DNA from: Fuerstiella sp.
GTDB taxonomy: Bacteria; Planctomycetota; Planctomycetia; Planctomycetales; Planctomycetaceae
Length of the DNA: 34,089 nucleotides
Direction: 5' to 3'
NCBI GenBank assembly: GCA_029941865.1
Contig: JAPYTO010000046.1
Location: 1-34,089, forward strand
In this document: in pieces, positions 8,708 to 18,373 of the stretch
Numbering within the stretch: position 1 is the stretch's first letter
How the letters are laid out: each line of letters starts with the position of its first letter
Notes under the pieces: model-generated
Seen by the model: only the letters and a program-made list of their open reading frames with translations
What the model was told of the DNA's origin: nothing
Databases searched by the model: none
Position numbers and translations under genes: made by a program

Positions 8708-8719
8708 GTAACCTGTTAC
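8708..8719. promoter_or_regulatory. Perfect GTAAC palindrome upstream of the sigma gene
   Basis: GTAACCTGTTAC is a perfect 12-base palindrome about 106 nt upstream of the sigma-factor start, and a third GTAAC follows at 8730-8734. The position suits an operator or part of an autoregulated promoter. A single instance is weak evidence. Confidence 0.25.
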
Positions 8720-8848
8720 ACACCAACGGGTAACATAAAACCACACCAGTGCAGATGGATGCCGATTTCGAGCTCATTACGTCAAAGTTCCGGAACAAAT
8801 AATGGGCTCGATTACAGTCCCTGCGGAAGGATTTTCCGCCAGTGGAGG

Positions 8849-8955
8849 CTAGTGCGTCGTCAAGTCTTTATTTTGTTGTCGCCGAAGTCGCCAGACTTTG
8901 GACGACATAGAGAAAAACCTTCAAACTCTGGCGAGTTCGGTTACGGAACAACGCC
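8849..8955. repeat. Composite palindromic element, family B (copy 2)
   Basis: It opens with CTAGTGCGTCGTCAAGTCT, matching the arms of the element at 7172. It continues into a hairpin with arms CCGAAGTCGCCAGACTTTG (8882-8900) and CAAACTCTGGCGAGTTCGG (8922-8940), 17 of 19 paired. The same order (TAGTGCG..GTCAAGTCT, then CGCCGAACTCGCCAGA) recurs at 34035-34089. It occupies the 439-nt gene-free stretch 8603-9041 between the sigma gene and the 3' end of the cytochrome gene. The rest of that stretch holds a small hairpin near 8822-8843 (GCGGAA..TTCCGC) and the family D element at 9004. Confidence 0.7.
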
Positions 8956-9003
8956 AGTTCCCACTGGCCGCCCCCTTGGCTTCAAAGCAACCACGGAGTA
9001 TTC

Positions 9004-9042
9004 CCGGGCGGAAGCCCGCATCCGCCGGCGGTCGGCACCGCC
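9004..9042. repeat. GC-rich hairpin element, family D (copy 2)
   Basis: The segment starts CCGGGCGGAAGCCCGCATC and continues with CGCCGGCGG-type short hairpins. It resembles the element at 7311 and, like it, abuts the stop codon of a minus-strand gene (TAG at 9042-9044). This may be a shared 3'-end hairpin that acts as a terminator or mRNA stabiliser. Confidence 0.5.
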
Positions 9043-9593
9043 TATTTGGGGGCGTTGCTGATGAGGTATGCCAGCAGATCCTGCGTTTCCTGATCTGACA
9101 GTTTCTTCATCAGGCCTTCCGGCATGATTGAAACATCCAGCGCCTTCAGCACTTCAATGTCATCCCGGTTGATGAGCGTCGTTTCGTTGTTGACAAGACG
9201 TATCGTGACCGTGCGCGGATCCTGTTTGTCAATCAGTCCGGTTACTGTGCGACCATCGTTGGTTAACACCAGAAAGTTTGTGAACTCCTCGCGAATCGCG
9301 GCGCTGGGATCGACGATTGCCGGCAGCAGGAACTTCAGGTTTGTTCGTTCGTAGCCGGTGAGTTTCGGACCGGTGCGACCGCCTTCTCCGAACAGCGTGT
9401 GACAGACGCCGCAGTTCTTTTTGAACAGCAGCTGACCGTGCATCAGGTCTCCACTGTCCTGTTTAAGCAACGCAGCCAGTCGTTCGATCTGCTGTTTCTT
9501 TTCCGCCGACGTTGTACTGCGGACTCGGCCCCAGTGCTTTTCGATCAGTCGCTTGATTTCCGCATCATCGTGAAGTGACATCTGCTGCACCAC
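9042..9593 (-). pseudogene. 3' fragment of the broken PVC dehydrogenase gene: C-terminal cytochrome c domain
   Basis: This frame encodes the final part of the large protein whose earlier parts lie at 9545-10756 and 10711-12588. It has one heme site, CGVCH in FKKNCGVCHTLFGEGG, followed by GPKLTGYER, a conserved DPSAAIREEF segment and SIMPEGLMKKLSDQE, whose Met is the usual distal heme ligand. This is the standard C-terminus of planctomycete heme-binding dehydrogenases, which probably passes electrons on in the periplasm. On its own it lacks a signal peptide, and the apparent ATG at 9593 is internal to the family. The codons before it (SQSIPLDVVQQM) belong to the same frame, so the break lies upstream, near 9614-9622. 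Confidence 0.75.
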
Positions 9594-10756
9594 ATCCAGC
9601 GGGATCGACTGCGATTTGATTCACCGAGACTTTTTTGATAGTCGGACAACGCCTGAGCCAGTTCTGCCGGAACATTCGCGATCTGTCGGCCCAGAAAGGC
9701 TTCCTGCAGCCCGGACATCAGCAGACGTGTTTCATCAGTGCCGGGCGCCAGCTTTAGCAGCCTGGCACATGTGATGAAATTGTCGTCTCCTCCTGCCATC
9801 GCGTAGCGCTGCATCACACGTTTCAGAATGGTGTCCCGGACCATGGGCAGTTGCCAGAACGCAGGTTCGCGAAACAGATCCAGGACGTCGTCGCGGTCTG
9901 ATTCGGTCTTTGATTCAACGGCCCACCAGTTCAGCAGCGGAATGTGCAGGTCGTCCAGATCTTCGTCGCGGACCAGCAACTGCCTGACGATGGCCAGACC
10001 GTGCGCGGCAGAAAGTCTTTTCGCACAGGAAGCCAGCTGCGATCGAACTTCCGGATCGGATTCTGTTTTGGCCAGACGCGCCAGCTTGCTGCCAACGTGC
10101 GGTGTGACTCCGCGCGAATCACCCAGCAGACGAACCGTCCAGCGACGCACGTGGGCATCCGGATGATCGAGCATTTGATTTGCCAGATCGTCGTCAAATC
10201 CGCCAGAAAGATTAAGCGCCCAGAGCGCTTCCAGCGACCGAGGATCATCTAAGCTGGTGGCCATTTTTCTGAGTGTCGGATGAATGGATGTATCAGCTCG
10301 TTCGCCCAGTACCTGCACGGTCTTGTGTCGAAACCACTTGTTCGGATGGGAAAACTGTTCGATCAGTTCGTCGTTCGAAAGTCTTGTGAGATCGAATGGC
10401 GAGATCGGCTGCGCGTCTTTGCCGCGTAGCCGATAAATTCGGCCGCTGGACTTGTGCCAGTTGTCTCGGGGATCAACGTGCGTCAGCCGACTGTCATACC
10501 AGTCCGCCAGATAGACACCTCCATCCGGTCCGACTTTGACGTCGACAGGGCGAAACCAACGATCGCTTGAGACCACCAGCGGAGGAACGTCAGCGGTCTG
10601 AAACGACGACGTGTCGGTGAACAGGCGGCTGCCCCAAACACGGTTGTGCAGCGAATTGGCAGCAATCACCATGCGGTCATATCGTTCCGGAAACCCGCCA
10701 CCTTCGTAGATCACGAACGTCTGAGCAAAGCGATCGTTGTCGCCGTCATGCCGCAT
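9545..10756 (-). pseudogene. Middle fragment of the broken PVC dehydrogenase gene: end of propeller plus HEAT-like repeats
   Basis: This frame continues the beta-propeller domain (MVIAANSLHNRVWGSRL, VDVKVGPDGGVYLADWYDSRLTHVDPRDNWHKSSGRIYRL, a hallmark of the Pirellula/Verrucomicrobium-type membrane-bound dehydrogenase domain). It then goes into alpha-helical HEAT-like repeats (HPNKWFRHKTVQVLGE, HPDAHVRRWTVRLLGD, SDPEVRSQLAS). Coding sense actually extends upstream of the apparent start to about 10812 (WGKHGPLTNPYAFGYYQH), where the frame breaks at a homopolymer. At its 3' end the real protein leaves this frame near 9614-9622, after LSDYQKSLGES; the remaining residues to 9545 are out-of-frame noise rich in Arg, Trp and Cys. 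Confidence 0.75.
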
Positions 10757-12588
10757 GTGCTGGTAATAACCAAACGCGTAGGGATTTGTGAGTGGCCCGT
10801 GTTTGCCCCAGTTTTTTTCGCGTAACCGCCCTGGGCGTAATGCATGCCACGCGTCGAACCGTTGTTGGTTCCCGAAAAAACGCGCCCTTTTGAATCGAGT
10901 TCAAGACTGAAGGTGTTGCCGCCGCCTTCGGCATAAACTTCAAAGACTTTTGTGACGGGGTGATAACGCCAGATGCACTGACCCTTGAAATGCACGTTGC
11001 GTGTCACTTCAGAGTTGATCGTCGCTGTCGTCGTGCTGCCGTTGGCACCATACAACCAGCCATCCGGTCCCCAGGACAGGCTGTTCGCGACCGAATGAGT
11101 ATCTTCCAGTCCGAAGCCACTCAGGTGAACTTCGGGATCGCCATCGGGAACATCGTCGCCGTCAGCATCCGGGTAGAACAGCAGATACGGCGGATTCAAT
11201 ACCCAGATACCGCCACGACCGACAACGACTGACGTTGCGATATTCAGCCCCGTGATGACGTCCTTTGATTTGTCGTACGCACCATCACCATTCGTGTCTT
11301 CCAGAACTGTGATGATGTCTTTCCCGACGAAGTGATTCGGGGGTGGAGGCGGCACCTTGTCAAACACGGCGCGCAGGTACTGATCGTATCTGACGACCTT
11401 CAGACCGGCGGGAAAGGGATACTGTCGATACTGCACGACCCACATTCGGCCGCGATGGTCCCAACTCATAAACAGCGGCTGTGCAATTGTCGGTTCGGAC
11501 GCGATCAGATCGATTTCGAAGTCTTCGTGCACCTGGAACAGCGCCAGCGCATCCGCGGGCGACGTGGGCTCGCTGTCGTCGCCCACTTCTCCTCGGCCGG
11601 CGAACTCACGAATCACTTTCTCAACTTCCTTGCTGTCCGCGAGGCCGGCTTTGTACTTATTCCGCGCCGGGGGCGACATATCTGCCGTTCTGCCTGATCC
11701 CGCCACAGTCTGTCCCACCATCGGAAGCTTCAGGCACCAGCGCACCGCGTTGACCAGCGTCCCGGTAAATGTCGGTTGATCGAAATCCGTGGCGTGTCCC
11801 AGTGATGTATAAAAAATGCGAGACTGACCAAATTGATTGGTCCATGCGATGGGCATTTCGACCGGTTGCCCGTCGACTCGCGTGATGCCCCGCAGGATGA
11901 CACTCGTTTTGGGGCCGAGCTCCGACGATTGATACAACGTCGCCTGGCTGTGGAACGACTTGCGACGGATTCCGGTCATGATCGGGTGTTGTTCGGCACG
12001 CAGTTGCGTCGTGACATTCGTACCACCCTTATTCCCGAGATCGCCTTCGTAGCGGCCGCCCAGTACTTCACGATCGAAGTTCTGCCATGAAACGTATCCC
12101 GCAGGTGGTTCCCCTTTGCTTAACGCGAACGCGTGACTTGACGTGCGGATTCCGATCAGTGGCTTTCCAGCCTGCAGATGAGATCGAATGATTCCCAGTT
12201 GCTTGTTGGTCAGGGTTCGACGTCGCACGCTCAGGAATACGATGTCTGCCTGCTGGACCAGTTCCAGACCAGGAAAGTGATTCGGATTGTTCGGGTCGGC
12301 GGTGACGAAGCTGCATCGGAAGCCAAGCGGCACTAATTCCTTTTCCGCGAACAATGGCAACGTCTCGCTGGTCCGGTATCCACGTTCTCCGATAACGAAC
12401 ACCACATGAGGCGCAGCGGACGTCTTGTTCGCCAGTACTTCATCGTCGGCGACAACGAGTTCAACGAATGCCGGATTCAGCCCGACGAACGCGATCGCTG
12501 CAAAACGGAAGACCTGCCGAATCACCTGGTTGCCGACCACGCGTTCGCCACCGAAAAGATCAAAAACTCGTTTCATGCTGCAGTCCAT
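10711..12588 (-). pseudogene. 5' fragment of the broken PVC dehydrogenase gene: ThuA-like domain plus propeller
   Basis: First part of a very large secreted protein. From a start near 12588 or 12576 (MKRVFDLFGGERV) the N-terminus has a hydrophobic export segment (VFRFAAIAFVGLNPAFVELVVA). A ThuA-like domain of glutamine-amidotransferase fold follows (PHVVFVIGERGYRTSETLP, GKPLIGIRTSSHAFA, GQSRIFYTSLGHATDF), then the dehydrogenase propeller (FEIDLIASEPTIAQPLFMSWDHRGRMWVVQYRQYP, ITVLEDTNGDGAYDKS, LSWGPDGWLYGANGSTT). Sense ends at a run of seven T (plus strand 10812-10818) inside GGYAKK. Adding one base there and one near 9615 makes 12588-9042 a single frame of 1183 codons, which fits two single-base losses. 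The gene is divergent from the second PSD1 gene. Confidence 0.75.
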
Positions 12589-12791
12589 TCGATAGTGATC
12601 GCCGTCGACAGATACGGTGTGCTGTGTGTTTTTGGCTGTTTCCGACACCTCTGTACCCTCGACAATATCGAAAGCCGGGCCCGAATGCAGTATGCCACCA
12701 CAAAATCGACGAAACGAAACGACGGGCGAACGATGTAAAACGATCTGCAGCGAACGATCGGGTTCTGTCACGGAATACATTGAAATCGGGA

Positions 12792-12889
12792 GGGTGGCCG
12801 GTGGTGGGAGCGAGGAACGAGTGAAACCCCGGGGCTGGCAGTGCCGGTCTGATTCTCCTTCGCAAGCTCAGTCCAGCCTCCGGCCATCC
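12792..12889. repeat. Imperfect inverted repeat in the divergent intergenic region
   Basis: GGGTGGCCGGTGG (12792-12804) and CCTCCGGCCATCC (12877-12889) pair at 11 of 13 positions, enclosing a CCCCGGGG palindrome. This lies in the 421-nt gene-free stretch 12589-13009 between two divergent genes. It may be a fourth palindromic element type or a regulatory structure; no second copy was seen here. Confidence 0.35.
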
Positions 12890-12939
12890 AAACGACTCGG
12901 CCACATTCCGCGACCACATCTGGAACCAGAAGTAGTATC

Positions 12940-12969
12940 TTTACATTCGGTTGTCCTTTCGGTGATAAT
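12940..12969 (+). promoter_or_regulatory. Sigma-70-like promoter of the second PSD1-DUF1501 pair
   Basis: TTTACA (12940-12945) and GATAAT (12964-12969) are separated by 18 nt and match the -35 and -10 consensus at five of six positions each. The predicted start of transcription falls some 30 nt before the ATG at 13010. The -10 box overlaps an alternative in-frame ATG at 12968, which argues against that upstream start. Confidence 0.45.
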
Positions 12970-13009
12970 GCCACTCTGCTCGATTTCCCTCCACCCGCGC
13001 GGCCGCGCC

Positions 13010-15337
13010 ATGAATTCACTTCGCGTTGCAATTTCTCTGCTGCTGACCGCCATTGTCCTGAGCAATGTGTGTGCCGGTGATGAGTCCACGTTGTCGGCGG
13101 CCGACGTTCAATTCTTCGAAAACAAAATTCGTCCGGCATTGGTGAAGCATTGCTACGAATGTCATTCCGCGGATACAGAAGAAGTCGGAGGCAAGTTGCT
13201 GCTGGACAGCCGTGATGCTCTGCTGAAGGGTGGCGAAGCGGGATCTCCGGTCATTGCCGGAAAACCCGATGAGAGTCTGATCGTTCAGTCGTTGCGGTAC
13301 GACGGTGTTGAAATGCCTCCCGAGAAACCCGTGCCGGAAGCCGTCGTCAACGATTTTGTGGAATGGGTCAGGCGAGGTGCACCCTATCCTGCTACCGTGA
13401 GTGCAGCGGCGAAGGAAGGCCCCGTGCACGATCCGGAATCGTTGTGGGCGTTTGAGCCTCCGAAGAATCCGCCGATACCGGACGTTCAGAACAAGACGTG
13501 GTCGCTTGATTCTCTGGACAGCTTTGTGTTGGCGAAGATCGAAGCCGCAGGACTGCAACCGACTGAGGACGTGGATCCCCGGACACTGGTGCGACGTCTG
13601 TGTTATGACCTGACTGGCGTGCCGCCGTCGTTCGCCAGGGTCGAACAATTCGTGGCTGACCACCAACAGGCTGGTGCCGACGCTGTAGAGCGACTGGTCG
13701 ACGAACTGCTGGCCAGTCCGCAGTTTGGCGAACGCTGGGGACGACACTGGCTGGATGTTGCCCGCTACGGCGAATCGAATGGCAACGACGGTCTCGGCCG
13801 CAACCCGACGTTCCCTCACGCGTGGCGTTATCGCGACTACGTGATTGCCGCGTTCAATGCCGACACGCCGTATGATCGATTTCTGACAGAGCAGATCGCT
13901 GGTGATCTTCTGCCGGCAGATTCTGATCAGGACCGTGATCGTCATCTCGTCGCGACCGGCTTTCTGGCAATGGCGGCCAAACCGGCCAAGGCCATGAACA
14001 CCAACTTTGATATGGATGTGGTTGCGGACCAGATCGATGTCATCGGCAGCGGAGTGTTGGGCATCAGCGTCGCGTGTGCTCGCTGTCATGACCACAAATT
14101 CGATCCTGTGCCCACTCGCGACTACTACGCGCTGGCCGGATTTTTTACCAGTTCTGAAACCATGTGGGGGACAGCCGCCCACGAAGGACTGACAGCTCCG
14201 AAAACCGATCTGCATGTGCTGAAGGCTGCGGCCAGGGTGCCGCCGCCGGAAGGCTTCGTCGAAACTGTCCTTGTGCCGGAATCGAACACCGGAAAGCCGA
14301 AGCCGATTCCCAAATCCAAATGGCCGGTGGGAACGCCACTGGCGATGGGAGTCCGAGACGGAAAAACGCCGGCTGACTGCAAAGTGAACATCAAAGGCGA
14401 CGCGAAGAAACTGGGCGAAGCCGTGCCGCGAGGATTTCTGACGGCGTGCAGATTCGAATCGGAAGATTCGATCGAGGTTGCCCCGAAACAAAGCGGGCGT
14501 CTGGAACTGGCGCAGTGGCTGACTCGTGGCGACCATCCACTGACCGCACGGGTGATGGTCAATCGCATCTGGCAGCACCTGTTCGGCACAGGCATTGTTC
14601 GCACACCGAATGACTTCGGCGTCTATGGCGAACGACCCACGCATCCGGAATTGCTGGACCATCTGGCGATTCGGTTCGTCGACGACCAGTGGTCAATGAA
14701 GCAGATGATTCGACACATCGTGCTGAGCCGCACTTATCAGCTTAGCAGCAATGCCAGCGAGGCGCTGATGAAATCCGATGCGGGCAACCTTCTGCTGACT
14801 CGACACCAGCGCCGGCGACTGGACGCGGAATCACTGCGTGACAGCATGTTGAAAGTCAGCGGACAGCTGAACCTGACTCCAGCAGATGGTTCAATCATTC
14901 GGCATCGTGATATTCTGGTGAACCTGGCCGGCAATCTGCATCAGCCCAGTAATCACCGCAGCGTGTATCTGTGTTATCTGCGAAGTTCGCCTCCGCCGGA
15001 GCTGGCAGCATTTGATCTGCCCGACTTTACGAGTGTCACGGGGCAGCGTGACGTCAGTACCGTGCCGAATCAGGCGCTGCACCTTTACAATAACCCGTTT
15101 GTGATCGAGCAGGCTGAACGTCTGGCTGCTGTTGTGACGAAGAAAACAGAAAACGATGAAGTTCGGCTGCGATTTGCGTGGCAGCAGGTGTTCGCTCGTG
15201 ATGCCACGCCCCAGGAAATTGAAAATGCCGGCGAGTATCTGCGGGTTACGCAGACCGAATTGTCGTCTGAAGATAAAGCGTGGGCCAGTTTGTGCCAGGC
15301 GTTGCTGGTCACGAATGAGTTCCGGTATGTGGATTAA
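13010..15337 (+). CDS. PSD1 / planctomycete cytochrome c protein (DUF1549-DUF1553), copy 2
   Basis: A 775-residue exported heme protein and paralogue of the gene at 3192-5690. The frame is open far upstream, but the ATG at 13010 gives a clean signal peptide ([22 protein letters not shown] before GDES) and sits just after a promoter-like sequence. The first heme site CYECH is at residues 48-52, with [10 protein letters not shown] downstream as a possible Met ligand. DUF1549 contains [20 protein letters not shown] and [14 protein letters not shown]. The second CxxCH is in [18 protein letters not shown]1553 contains [31 protein letters not shown] and LSRTYQLSS. Unlike copy 1 it has no long coiled-coil insertion, but it has a Pro-rich segment near residue 415. 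No clear ribosome binding site precedes the start. It is paired with the DUF1501 gene 3 nt downstream. Function is unknown; a periplasmic redox role follows from the hemes. Confidence 0.94.
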   Translation: MNSLRVAISLLLTAIVLSNVCAGDESTLSAADVQFFENKIRPALVKHCYECHSADTEEVGGKLLLDSRDALLKGGEAGSPVIAGKPDESLIVQSLRYDGVEMPPEKPVPEAVVNDFVEWVRRGAPYPATVSAAAKEGPVHDPESLWAFEPPKNPPIPDVQNKTWSLDSLDSFVLAKIEAAGLQPTEDVDPRTLVRRLCYDLTGVPPSFARVEQFVADHQQAGADAVERLVDELLASPQFGERWGRHWLDVARYGESNGNDGLGRNPTFPHAWRYRDYVIAAFNADTPYDRFLTEQIAGDLLPADSDQDRDRHLVATGFLAMAAKPAKAMNTNFDMDVVADQIDVIGSGVLGISVACARCHDHKFDPVPTRDYYALAGFFTSSETMWGTAAHEGLTAPKTDLHVLKAAARVPPPEGFVETVLVPESNTGKPKPIPKSKWPVGTPLAMGVRDGKTPADCKVNIKGDAKKLGEAVPRGFLTACRFESEDSIEVAPKQSGRLELAQWLTRGDHPLTARVMVNRIWQHLFGTGIVRTPNDFGVYGERPTHPELLDHLAIRFVDDQWSMKQMIRHIVLSRTYQLSSNASEALMKSDAGNLLLTRHQRRRLDAESLRDSMLKVSGQLNLTPADGSIIRHRDILVNLAGNLHQPSNHRSVYLCYLRSSPPPELAAFDLPDFTSVTGQRDVSTVPNQALHLYNNPFVIEQAERLAAVVTKKTENDEVRLRFAWQQVFARDATPQEIENAGEYLRVTQTELSSEDKAWASLCQALLVTNEFRYVD

Positions 15338-15340
15338 AGA

Positions 15341-16696
15341 ATGTCGATCATGAATCATTCACGGCGCAGCATGCTGCAGTCCGCGTCCTGCGGTTTTGGA
15401 TTTCTTGCGCTGCAGGGACTTTGCACTCAGCAGGCTGCCGCAGCAACGTCAGTGGGCCTTGCCGCTCAAACACCACCGCTGCCGGCTCGCGCGAAGCGAG
15501 TCATCTTTCTGTGTATGAGCGGCGGTCCTGCTCAGATGGACACGTTCGATTACAAGCCGCAGACGGGCAAGAAGAAGCACCCCGGTTCCGTTGCTCGGTT
15601 TCGTCAGCACGGAGACGGTGGTCTGTGGATTTCGGAACTGCTGCCCGAAACCGCCAAACACGCGGACAAACTGTGCATCATTAACGGCATGTATGCGGAC
15701 ACCGGTATTCACGCTCAGTCGTTTCTGCAGCTGCACACCGGTGAACGGCTGCGCAAACGGCCCAGCCTGGGATCATGGATCAACTATGGACTGGGGACGG
15801 AAAATCAGAATCTGCCTGGATTCATCAGCCTGAACACATCAAAAAGTTCCATCTATTCCAGCGCCTTTTTGCCTTCGATATACAACGGCACGCCGATTGG
15901 TGTAAACGGAGAAGACATGTCGGCGGCGACCATCAGTAACGTGGTGAGCGATCATTTGCCGCTGGCCGCAAAGCGCAGGCAACTGGACTTTGTGCAGTCG
16001 CTTAACCGCAGGCATCTTGATCAGCGACGCGGTGATGACAAACTCGACAGCGTGATTCAGTCGATGGAGCTTGGCTTCCGCATGCAGGCGTCGGCGCCCG
16101 AGCTTTTGGATCTGTCTGACGAAACGCAGGCAACGCTGGAACGGTATCGTGTCGGGAAGAAGTTTAAGATTGGTACGTGTCGCCCCACGGATTTCGGTCG
16201 TCAGTGTCTGCTGGCCAGACGATTCGCAGAAGCCGGAGTGAGATTTATCGAAATCAACCACGGCGGCTGGGATCAGCACAAGAATCATCGGCGAGACCTG
16301 CAGGCCAACTGCGAGACTGTCGACGCTCCGACGGCAGCGTTACTGGAGGACCTCGACCATCGTGGCCTGCTGGAAGATACGCTCGTTGTGTGCGGTGGCG
16401 AATTTGGTCGACCGGGCCTGACGCCCGATGACGGGAAGAACGAAACCGGCCACAACGCACGCGGCTTCACGTTCTGGCTGGCCGGCGGCGGTGTTAAGAG
16501 CGGATACGTTCACGGAAAGACCAGCAACACCGGCGACCGTGCCGTTGAAGGCAAGGTCCATTTTCGCGACCTGCACGCGACGATCCTGCATGCACTCGGA
16601 CTGCCAGCTAACGATCTGAACTTCTGGCACGAAGGCCGCGACCACCGCCTGACCGGCCCGGACGGGGGCAAGGTTGTGCACGAACTCTTTGCCTGA
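15341..16696 (+). CDS. DUF1501 family protein, Tat-type signal (copy 2)
   Basis: A 451-residue paralogue of the gene at 1776-3188. The start lies 3 nt after the PSD1 stop, and a second ATG three codons in (15350) is equally plausible. [21 protein letters not shown] is a recognisable twin-Arg export signal, followed by TQQAAAA as a likely cleavage zone. Visible family motifs are [73 protein letters not shown] and [16 protein letters not shown]. The family's common G-[RK]-[DE]-H before the WLAGGG strand here reads G-H-N, a difference from copy 1 (G-R-E-H) near the presumed metal site. The partner PSD1 protein is probably exported separately, by Sec, and the two may meet in the periplasm. Confidence 0.93.
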   Translation: MSIMNHSRRSMLQSASCGFGFLALQGLCTQQAAAATSVGLAAQTPPLPARAKRVIFLCMSGGPAQMDTFDYKPQTGKKKHPGSVARFRQHGDGGLWISELLPETAKHADKLCIINGMYADTGIHAQSFLQLHTGERLRKRPSLGSWINYGLGTENQNLPGFISLNTSKSSIYSSAFLPSIYNGTPIGVNGEDMSAATISNVVSDHLPLAAKRRQLDFVQSLNRRHLDQRRGDDKLDSVIQSMELGFRMQASAPELLDLSDETQATLERYRVGKKFKIGTCRPTDFGRQCLLARRFAEAGVRFIEINHGGWDQHKNHRRDLQANCETVDAPTAALLEDLDHRGLLEDTLVVCGGEFGRPGLTPDDGKNETGHNARGFTFWLAGGGVKSGYVHGKTSNTGDRAVEGKVHFRDLHATILHALGLPANDLNFWHEGRDHRLTGPDGGKVVHELFA

Positions 16697-16969
16697 TCCG
16701 ACACGACCGGATTCTCGCGCGAAGGTGAGGAGACGCTGCGGACAAGAGCTTGTTTTCGCTGCGCCGCTGCGCGAGATTTCATGCGGCCACATCCGGCAAC
16801 TTAGTTCTGCGCAAGACCTCAGCAAAGTCACTCCAAGACGGTTTTTAACGGTGTTTTTCCCCGGCATTCCGGAATTCCGGTGTCCGCGTTGCGGGATTTG
16901 CGTGGAGTGGGCGACACTTCTTTCGTTGGGCAGTCGCCGTTATTGGCCTGGGGACAGCGAAGCAAGAGC

Positions 16970-18252
16970 ATGTCAATGCGATTTACACTTCTCTTCATCC
17001 TGTTCGCGTTCTCTGCAGATCCCGCGCACGCGCAGCTGGCAGATCAGGAGCGTTCTGCGCTGGGAGAGATTTTCGACGAGGTGCAGGCGGTCGAATCTGC
17101 CGTGGCTGGGCGGACCTCAACGGCGACGGGGCGGCAGACCTGTACCTTTGCCACTACGTCGACTGGTCGTTTTCGAATCATCCCGTGTGCCCGGGGGGAA
17201 AGGCCGCACAGGACGTCTGTCCACCGCGGGCATTCGATCCTCTGACCGATACGATTTATCTGTCTAATGAAGATGGCACGTTTACGGACGGCACAGAACA
17301 GTGCGGTCTGGTGGAAGGCGGCAAGGGGCTTGGCGTTCTGCTGGCGGATTTCGACAACGATCAGGATGTCGAAATCTACGTGGCCAATGACACAACCGTC
17401 AACTTTCTGTACCAGAACGATGGTCGCGGAAACCTGACGGAATCCGGTCTGATTCATGGCGTGGCGATGGACGATCTAGGAACGCCCAACGGCAGCATGG
17501 GGCTGGCTGTGCTGGACTACGATGACAACGGCCTGCCGGATATCTGGGTTACGAATTTCGAAGAAGAGAACTTTGCGCTGTATCGTCAGAGCGGCAATCT
17601 TGACTTTGTGCATGTCAGCAGAGACACAGGAGTGACCCAGCTGGAAAATCTGTTTGTTGGCTTTGGAACGGTGGCTGCCGACTTTGACTGCGATGGAGAC
17701 GAAGACCTTGCCGTGGCGAATGGCCACGTCGTCTACTTCCCTGCGCAGCACAATGAGGCTCAGAAACCCGTATTGCTGGAGAATCGGGGCGGACAGTTTC
17801 GTCAGGCTCACCCGACTGACGAGTATTTCGGTAAGACGCATCACGGGCGCGGGCTGTGTGGCGGAGATGTCAACGGCGATGGTCTCATCGATCTCGTTGC
17901 GGTAGCGACCAATCAGCCTGTCCAGGTGATCGTGAACGAAACTGCGATCAACGGAACTTCGCGACGCTTCCGGTTGATTGGAACTCAATCCAGTCGCGTG
18001 CCCGTTGGTGCTCGTGTGGTCCTTCAACTCTCAGATCGCGACCTTGTTCGTTCCGTCTTTGGTGGCGGCAGTTACCTTTCTCAAAGCGAACAGTGGATTA
18101 CGTTTGGCATCCCATCGGGTCAGCACATTCAGAAAGCCACCGTGTACTGGCCGTCCGGCATTCAGCAGGTCCTTGAACCAAACATGATCAGCCGCGAGAC
18201 AACCATCGTGGAATCAAGTAAACGGAATGATGCCAACCGATTCAACCCATAA
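16970..18252 (+). pseudogene. Truncated CRTAC1-type FG-GAP/ASPIC protein gene
   Basis: CRTAC1-family proteins are exported and carry FG-GAP propeller repeats with a C-terminal ASPIC/UnbV domain. An ATG at 16970 opens a frame with a good signal peptide (MSMRFTLLFILFAFSADPAHAQ) and about 23 further residues. At about 17100 the sense jumps to another frame that reads GWADLNGDGAADLYLCHYVDW and continues intact to 18252. The 3' frame has Asp-rich calcium-type loops (DFDNDQDVEIY, DYDDNGLPDIW, DFDCDGDEDLA, DVNGDGLIDLV) and the ASPIC/UnbV end (VPVGARVVLQL, GGGSYLSQSEQWITFGI, VYWPSG). The first third of a normal family member is missing, so a deletion with loss of frame is likelier than a single-base error. 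A database may call only 17185-18252, from a GTG. The preceding 273 nt (16697-16969) hold only short palindromes such as CCGGAATTCCGG at 16869. Confidence 0.75.
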
Positions 18253-18373
18253 GGACTCGACAAAAATCAGGCAGATTCGTGGCTGCCTAACCGAAAGAGC
18301 ATAATTGGAGCAGGTGTACACACTCCCAAGCGCATGTTTGCCGCAGGACATCGTTGTCCGGCATTCAGTTTCT

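Noticed and set aside
12617..13009. Longer N-terminus for PSD1 copy 2
   Set aside because: It would precede a clean signal peptide, and it overlaps a promoter-like sequence and an inverted repeat.
13016..14662. 548-residue open frame on the minus strand
   Set aside because: It is antisense to the PSD1 gene; its composition is rich in Arg, Cys and His with no motifs, as expected of a GC-driven shadow.
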